A stretch of DNA of 64,000 nt from Paulownia fortunei. Its lineage: Eukaryota > Streptophyta > Magnoliopsida > Lamiales > Paulowniaceae. The notes beneath the pieces were generated by a model. The model saw only the letters and a program-made list of their open reading frames with translations, was not told the DNA's origin and did no database searches. Positions 58,101 through 64,000 of the stretch are shown piece after piece. Location: the NCBI GenBank assembly GCA_019321725.1, contig CM033108.1:15885799-15949798 (forward strand), read 5' to 3'. Made by a program: the position numbers and the translations under genes. Within the stretch, counting starts at the first letter, position 1, and each line of letters begins with the position of its first letter.

Positions 58101-59476
58101 TCGGTAGTAGAGTCTGCAGTCGTCTCTTACTTGAAACTCTTCCAACTGACTGCACTACCATTCAAGGTAAATATGTATTTAGACATGGACTTTGAGTCGT
58201 CTATATTAGACTAAAAAGTAGAGTCTGTATATATCCCTCCAGTTTTAGTTCTCCATTATCATATATCAAAAAGATATCTTTAGTCCTTCTCAAGTATTTA
58301 AGGATCATCTTAACGGCTTTCCAATGTTCTTCCCCTAGATTAGAGTGTTATATGCTCGTGACACTTAGAGTATGTGCTATATTAGGCCTTATACTCAACA
58401 TTGCATACATTATGCTCCCTATTGCGGAAGTATAAGGTATGCGAGTTATTCTTTCTCTCTTTTCAGGTGTCTTGGGAGATATATCCTTACAGAGTGAAAC
58501 CCCATGATTCATAGATAGGAATCCTTGCTTGGATTCCTCCATGCTAAACTATTTTAGCACTTTATCTTTATACATAGACTGGGGTAGCTCGATCATCTTT
58601 CTAGATCTATCTATATTGCTCTTTATCCTTAGGATAAAAGATGCATCTCCCAAGTCCTTCATGAAAAATTTATTAGGCAACTATGTCCTCGTTGACTGTA
58701 ACATCCCCACATCATTCCCAAAGAGTAGGATGTCATCAACGTAGAGCACAATAAATGTAACTGCACTCCCACTAACCTTCTTGTAGACACATAGATCCAG
58801 TTTCTTATGAAAATCAAATTGGATGTTCCAACTCCTCAAAGGTTGTTTGAGTTCATAAATGGATCTTTGGAGCTTGTAAATTTTTGCTCACTCCTACTAG
58901 ATATGAAGCCTTCTGGCTACTTCATACAGGTCTCTTTCTTAATATTTCCATTAAGGAAAGTGGTTTTCACATTCATTTGCCATATCTCATTATCATAATA
59001 TATAGATATAGCTAGTAGTATCCAAATAGATTTAAGCATCGCTACTGGTGAAAAAGTTTTCTCATAATCAATTCCTTACTTCTGAGTATAACCTTTTGCA
59101 ACTAACGTGCCTTATCGGTCGCTACCTCTCCTTCTACTCCAAGCTTCCACTTGTAGACCTATTTGCAGCTAATGTGAATAATTCTTAGTGGTGAGTCCAC
59201 CAAGGTCCATACCTTGTGGGAGTACATAGAGTCTATCTTAAATTGTATAGCTTTTTACCACTTCTCTAAGTTGATATTAGACGTCATCTATCCATAGCTT
59301 CTTGGATCATTATCCAAGGGGAGTCTCTCTTCTTTGTTCTCTAACAATAAGTTATACCTCTTAGGTACCCTTGAGTCCCTTTCGAATCTTCGAGGAGGTT
59401 GTGCCTTAGAGGACCTAAAATCAACTAGTGTGTTATCTACTATAAAAGTTAGGGCATTATGTGGTTCTTGATCCAT
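58101..59476 (-). pseudogene. Ty1/copia reverse transcriptase remnant
   Basis: Minus strand, in order: NTLVDFRSSKAQPPRRFERD (linker before RT), VAKGYTQK and DYEKTFSPVAMLKSIWILLA (fingers), then EIWQMNVKTTFLNGN, where the Asp of the family's QMDVKTAFL reads Asn. The catalytic YVDDILLFGND follows with codons at 58732-58743, then LGDASFILRIK and IPYTSAIGSIMYAML. Many stops and frameshifts. The N-terminal side ends abruptly at 59476, next to a second PBS-like sequence, so gag to integrase was lost by deletion. RT copies element RNA into DNA; this one cannot. Confidence 0.9.
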
Positions 59477-59549
59477 GGCTCTGATATAAAGCAAAATTTG
59501 ATATGATTCAAATTTGATAATAAAAATATGAACCATGGCTCTAATACTA
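59473..59549 (-). promoter_or_regulatory. Primer binding site with a second PBS-like copy 60 bp away
   Basis: The minus strand has TAGTATTAGAGCCATGG at 59533-59549, one base inside the 5' LTR, and TATATCAGAGCCATGG at 59473-59488. Both resemble TGGTATCAGAGCC. RT-linker coding begins right after the second one. Confidence 0.7.
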
Positions 59550-60281
59550 CTGTGGGGTTCGCTTTACCGAAAGGGGTTTACATAGTAAAATTTAAAATTT
59601 AAAATTAAATAAACATATGCATCTATTGAAAATAAATGCGAGCCCTTTTAGTTCTCATAGAGATTTAATTATTTGCACTTTGTTATCATTTTATATAAAA
59701 TAAAAAAATTGATTCATTTAAAAGATTTAGAAATTACCTTCGTAAAACTCTTCTTCATGTGATGATGATGGAAAGGGAATCAATTCTCGATTTTGTGGCT
59801 ATTACCAAAACTCCGTAACATTGTCGGAAGTAAGGATTCAATTGCCTCCCTTTAAAATGTCCGCCTTTTGAATGTAGACACCAAAATAAGTTCTTTGCTA
59901 GTAAAAACTTATTTTGTTTATGAATTTGATTCTTGGAGTAGAATCACAATCCCTCAATCAACTGGTAATTGGTGATTGTATTTGTGTTCATGAATAATTA
60001 TAGATTAATTATTCTTTACACCTTTTTGAAGAGAAATAAAAAAGAAGAGAGTAGAAAATGAAAAAACTAACAGCCAATTTTTTTTGTAAAAATAAAATGA
60101 AGACTTGCTTATTTGTTATCACATTTTTTGGCCACCTTTAAATACATATGGGTGTTGGCTGATTTCTAAGGTTATACTCCCTCTTGAAATTGTCCACTAA
60201 GTGGCTTAATACACACATCTGTATTTTGATCTAATTTTAAATAATCTCCATTATGCAAAAATAACCAACCAACCACTGTTC

Positions 60282-60585
60282 TCTCCTTATTGTATATGGC
60301 CATAATCAAGACTATATTAGCCTCCTAAAATTCGCCCATATCCATAATTATAGGGATTTTGACTTTCAAAAAAAAATATATATATATATTATATATATAT
60401 ATATATATATAATAAATATATACATATATATATTCTCCTTATTGTATATGGCCATAATCAAGACTACATTAGCCTCTTAAAATTCGGCCATATCCATAAT
60501 TATAAGGATTTTGACTTTCAAAATCCTATCTGTACATGTATATACATGTATCCATATATATATATATATATTATATATATATATA
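60282..60585 (+). repeat. 152-bp direct tandem duplication with AT tract
   Basis: TCTCCTTATTGTATATGGCC..AATCAAGACTA..TTGACTTTCAAAA starts at 60282 and again at 60434. The units differ at few positions (CTATATTAG/CTACATTAG, TAGGG/TAAGG). An (AT)n run separates them. Confidence 0.85.
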
Positions 60586-60602
60586 TGGATACATGTATAT
60601 GT
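60540..60602. repeat. AT-rich palindrome
   Basis: Arms ATATACATGTATCCATATAT.. and ..ATATATGGATACATGTATAT are near-perfect inverted repeats around an (AT)n centre, about 62 bp. It could extrude as a cruciform or hairpin. Small open frames across it are just the repeat translated. Confidence 0.8.
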
Positions 60603-60798
60603 ATACCTGTATATATATCTATATTTATATATCATATATAAATTTAAAGGTAAATCCTATTTATCTTGTATTTCTTTCTCTCCAATTATCTAGTGGGCTT
60701 CTACAATTAGGTCACTAGTTATTGGTCTTAGGCTTGGACTTCAATAAAGTCCAACTAATTAATTTCTAAAGTCCAAATTAATCAATCAAATTGATTAA

Positions 60799-61921
60799 GT
60801 GCGTGTTTGGGAGCACTTCTACAATAAAAAGTCCATTTATAAAATGGGTTTCTCCTTAACTGCCTTTTTTAAATGTCATTTTTCATTATTAACATATGTT
60901 TGGTGAAACCCATTTTAGAAAAATGTTTTACAACTAGAAGTCCATTTTTCACATGCAATTATGTTTTGTAAACTAGCTTAAAAGTGCTTTTTTAACATGT
61001 ATTTAACAATATTGCCCCTATTTATATTAAAAATTTATTTTTCGGCATATGAATCCTCAAATGGCCACATACTTTTTTTTAACAATACTGTAGTAAGTTG
61101 CAATTTTATATTTTTCACCAATTATTAATTTTATATTTTTTTTGTTGATATGTTCAAAGAAAATTCACAAATCAAATTAATGGAAAAATGCTAACTCATA
61201 GTTTCATTTTCTCTTCGCTTCAATTTTTAAATAATTGAAATCAACAACTATTCTTATACCATTCTTTCAAACATATAATATTGTTGTTAAAAGTAGAGTA
61301 AATGAATTTGAGAAACCTAATTGGAAAAGAAAAATACATGACTTGTTGTAAGAAAAAATTCAAATAAGCAAAAATACATATAATATCAAATTAAAAAAAT
61401 AAGGCTCATAAAAAAATAGAGCATGAAATACATATTACAAAATAAAATGAGTCTGCAAATTTAACTATATAATAAAATGAGTTTGCAGTTTTATTTAATT
61501 GAAAATTATCTCAATTTCATTTAGTTGATGATCTCCTTAAACTAATAAACATGTACAACCCAAGAAAAAAGAAGTTAAACAATTAAAACTTTTGATCTGT
61601 ACTTACGTGAAATTTTGAAAGGATGAACGTAGTTCTAAATAGCTTTAAATGTAAAAAGGTATTAGAGTAAGATTAATATGGGTAATTTAAATAGAAAGAG
61701 AGGAGCTAACATAGGAAAGTACTAACTTTCTAGTAATCTCCAAATAAAAGTATAGAAAATGAGTTTTGAGAAGCTTCATATTCTCGTTTCTTTAGAATGG
61801 ACTTTTTGACATGTGACTTATCCCAAAATTCCATCCAATATAAACCACCAAATACCTAAAAGAAATTTAAATGAACTTTTATATGTAAAAGTCCATTTGA
61901 AAAATGATTCCAAACATGCTT
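60799..61921. mobile_element. PIF/Harbinger- or Tourist-like non-autonomous DNA transposon
   Basis: Terminal inverted repeats GTGCGTGTTTGGGAGCA and, reversed from the right end, AAGCATGTTTGGAATCA, continuing in both ends with AAAGTCCATTT. A TAA lies on each side (60796-60798 and 61922-61924). Length 1123 bp, with no transposase ORF. TAA target and a TGTTTGG terminus fit the Harbinger/Tourist group; hAT is less likely because no 8-bp repeat flanks it. It lies inside the copia 5' LTR, which resumes on both sides. Confidence 0.75.
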
Positions 61922-63074
61922 TAATATATTCTACTCCATTTATTGGGCTTCATATTCAAATTAGATTTAATTAAACAATTCAATCATTTAAATAAATATT
62001 TAATCCAACAATTGAATTAAACTAAAACCCTAAATAATTAATCTATATTAATTAATTGTATCCAACAATTGAAATTACCAATTTTGAAATGTCAACACCC
62101 AAAATTATGTGTGACCCTTTTAGGTTCACAACTAATACTAGCAATTGACTTACAACTTTTGTAACTTACGACTAACGATTATTTAATTAATTAATTCAAT
62201 TAATTATTACGCTTGGAATTTACTCTCTAATTCCAAGAACTTACAAATCATGGTAAGTATTAGGTGAAACAACAAGTATAACTATTTCAGTTATGAATAT
62301 CATACACGTACGATCTTTCGATAATTAATCTCATGATCCAATATAGAAAATAGATTATAAGTCAAAACCCTAACTGATTCAATAACTATGACCCATTTCA
62401 AGTTCCAATAACTCCTGATGAATCAAAATTCATCTGCCTTGACCAAGGTTTTCGAATCACGAACTATGAAAACACATGAGATTTTATTGTCAATTGACAA
62501 GTGTCGAATTCTATGTTGCCTACTGACAAACCTCCATGCACACCAATGAAACACCCAAGTTATTGTCAAGCAATCAATAGATATATCAAAGTGATATAGA
62601 ATATACACAAGGCTTCGCAACACAAAAAATCTTATTTTGACTGGCAAAGCCTCTAGCTAAGAATTTTCCGTGGGCTATATTTGGTGAACTTGTTCTCTAA
62701 TAAGCACTCACATATATGTACTTACATTACTATGTTGATGCTAATAGCATGGAACATCCTCGTCTTATGAGCATGCATCGTATACACGAGTTTTATTAGG
62801 CTATTCGATGTCCTATCTCAAAAAAACCTTGACTCAGAATGTAAGACCAAAGCCTTAGAGGAGTGTTCAATGATCGCCATCATATGTGTGACCATGTCCC
62901 ATAGCTAAATTTGGCATAAGAATTTTATCTAATGCGCAGAAAGTAAATGCAAGACATAAGATAAAGAAAGTGTCTTTTTATTAATATGATTCTTAATAAG
63001 ATTATTTTACAAATACAATGAATAGAGTACGATTCACCCAATCTAATTAGGGTACTAGGCATCCTACTCTAACA

Positions 63075-64000
63075 CTTGGAAGGCAACCCAAGCCCTTTTT
63101 CATTTGCTTTAAAATAATTTCTTAGATAGTTTTTGAAATATGTTCAATTTTTAGATTTAGGCATGTCTAACTATTGCATTGTTTTATCTTTGTTTATGTT
63201 CTTGTTTTTACATTCATTGCTTTCACTCATGTTCTTTCATTTGCCCTCTTCTTGTGTGTAGATTCTCATCTCCTTGGTGGTGTGTATATCCTCGTCGAAC
63301 TCCAAAGAATGCATGGTTGTGGATGCACATCCACCAAAATAGGGAAGTTCTTCTTTTCCCCCTTCTATTTTTTCTTGCTTTAAACATTAGGGAAAATGTT
63401 TGATTTATGTTTGGGGTGGAATTCTATTTTTGTGAAAATTGAGCTAATTTTTTTAATTTTTGATGACGAATTACATATTGTGTGTGATGAAAGTCCGAGA
63501 GCAAGAATGTAGGCTCATATTTGAGATTAATTATCAATCTTGATGTTCGATAGCTTATGATGAAACTTAATTGATATTGTATAGAGTTTAAAGTGCCTAG
63601 GCTCTACAAGGTAGCACCTAGGCTCTATAGAGCAGAGCTAGGCGCTAAACATTCTCTCCAATTTCTTTCTTGCAGCACTTAGGCACTACAGGGCAGGGCT
63701 CTACACATTCTGTCCAATATTTTAATATCTTTGAATTTTCAGCATTTTCTTTACATTTTCATCAATCACCTCAATTAATGTACCTACACAAAATTTATCA
63801 AAAGATAATGCTCAAATCTATCAATTATATGAAAAAACATCCTAATTTGTGATATTGAGAGTGCCGAAAACTTGTTGAATTATGAGCTTATCATGTACCT
63901 ATGCCTATATCTCTAAAGGGGTTGATCCATGGCATATACTACCTGGTCTATTGCTACATCCTCATGTCTTGGTCTTAATTGCATAATTCAAATCAACTTG
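63075..64000 (+). mobile_element. Athila/Tat-like gypsy 3' noncoding region
   Basis: CTTGGAAGGCAACCCAAG at 63075-63092 and GGGAAAATGTTTGATTTATGTTTGGGGTGG at about 63390-63420 are phrases found after pol in plant Athila/Ogre-type elements. The first recurs reversed at 45601-45620. 63590-63700 has GGC-rich TAGGC..CTA repeats resembling 3950-4060. No coding domain is seen; small plus-strand frames at 63174-63403 lack support. Confidence 0.5.

Larger units (their letters stand above)
56439..63074 (-). mobile_element. Internally deleted Ty1/copia element (family C) with both LTRs
   Basis: On the minus strand: 5' LTR (59551-63074, carrying later insertions), PBS, about 1.8 kb internal DNA with only RT/RNase H remnants, PPT, 3' LTR (56439-57742). 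gag, protease and integrase are deleted. Flanks GAACC (left) and CTTGG (right) do not match, so one end may have been exchanged or both may be decayed. It is the only family C copy here with two LTRs. Confidence 0.85.
59551..63074 (-). mobile_element. 5' LTR of the deleted copia element, with insertions
   Basis: The LTR end is TGTGGGGTTCGC at 59551 and the LTR start is CTCTAACA at 63074 (TGTTAGAGTAGGATGCC on the minus strand). Without the 1.1 kb MITE-like insertion and the duplicated 152 bp, it is about 2.25 kb. The outer part (61930-63074) matches 39450-40838. Confidence 0.8.

Noticed and set aside
60511..60718. Hydrophobic small frames rich in Tyr and Ile
   Set aside because: They are translations of the AT palindrome in two frames.
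63174..63403. Two overlapping hydrophobic plus-strand frames
   Set aside because: They overlap each other in Athila/Tat-like noncoding sequence with T-rich codons; no known protein pattern.

Overview
The window looks like a plant nuclear genome, probably an angiosperm. It is AT-rich, has no operons or ribosome binding sites, and is packed with LTR retrotransposons of the Ty3/gypsy and Ty1/copia superfamilies. Their PBS sequences resemble TGGTATCAGAGC, the complement of plant initiator tRNA-Met. I cannot name the species. Only one host-gene piece is recognised: the last coding exon of a D-lactate dehydrogenase-like FAD-linked oxidase at 15152-15271 on the minus strand. I see no rRNA, tRNA or CRISPR, and no intact gene.

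Element families are named here for convenience. Family A is gypsy, Tekay/Del-like, with LTRs of about 2.9 kb that begin TGTGATACC and end TGTTACA. Family B is gypsy-like, with LTRs of about 2.2-2.3 kb that begin TGTAATACC. Family C is copia, with LTRs that begin TGTTAGAGTAG and end near CGAACCCAACA. Family D is gypsy with an LTR of about 1.5 kb. Family E is Athila/Tat-like gypsy. R is a dispersed noncoding repeat. LTR limits come from TG..CA ends, PBS/PPT, target site duplications (TSDs) and comparison of copies inside the window. Boundaries of degraded pieces are good to tens of bases.

Layout. 1-5128: R repeat split by a solo family A LTR (242-3104, TSD TAAGC). 5129-12590: a family B 5' LTR and gag remnant, split by a 4.5 kb block holding a gypsy gag piece, a family C LTR end, R copy 2 and a truncated family A LTR. 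12591-13600: family C LTR. 13601-15626: low-repeat island with the host exon. 15627-22293: family B LTR fragment, then a family C copia body on the minus strand (integrase, protease, gag, long leader, PBS, start of 5' LTR), with a solo family B LTR (19292-21573) inside the leader. 22294-32799: the centrepiece, a structurally complete family A element on the minus strand with two LTRs, PBS, PPT, gag, PR, RT, RNase H, INT and chromodomain-like tail, flanked by AAATA; its genes are broken. 32924-37826: an old family A LTR interrupted by a solo family B LTR (33333-35551, TSD TTTTT). 38036-43931: gypsy gag/protease remnants, a family C LTR piece, and the 5' end of a family D element. 45121-45384: a 37-bp tandem array. 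45600-46758: family E integrase remnant. 46759-56240: family C copies in both orientations, one carrying a solo family A LTR (52350-54171, TSD TTGTT). 56439-63074: an internally deleted family C element with both LTRs, PBS and PPT; its 5' LTR contains a MITE-like insertion and a 152-bp duplication. 63075-64000: family E-like 3' region.

No coding sequence here appears functional. The value of the window is its clear insertion history: three solo LTRs can be checked against paralogous empty sites elsewhere in the same 64 kb. I found no evidence of a new biological system.
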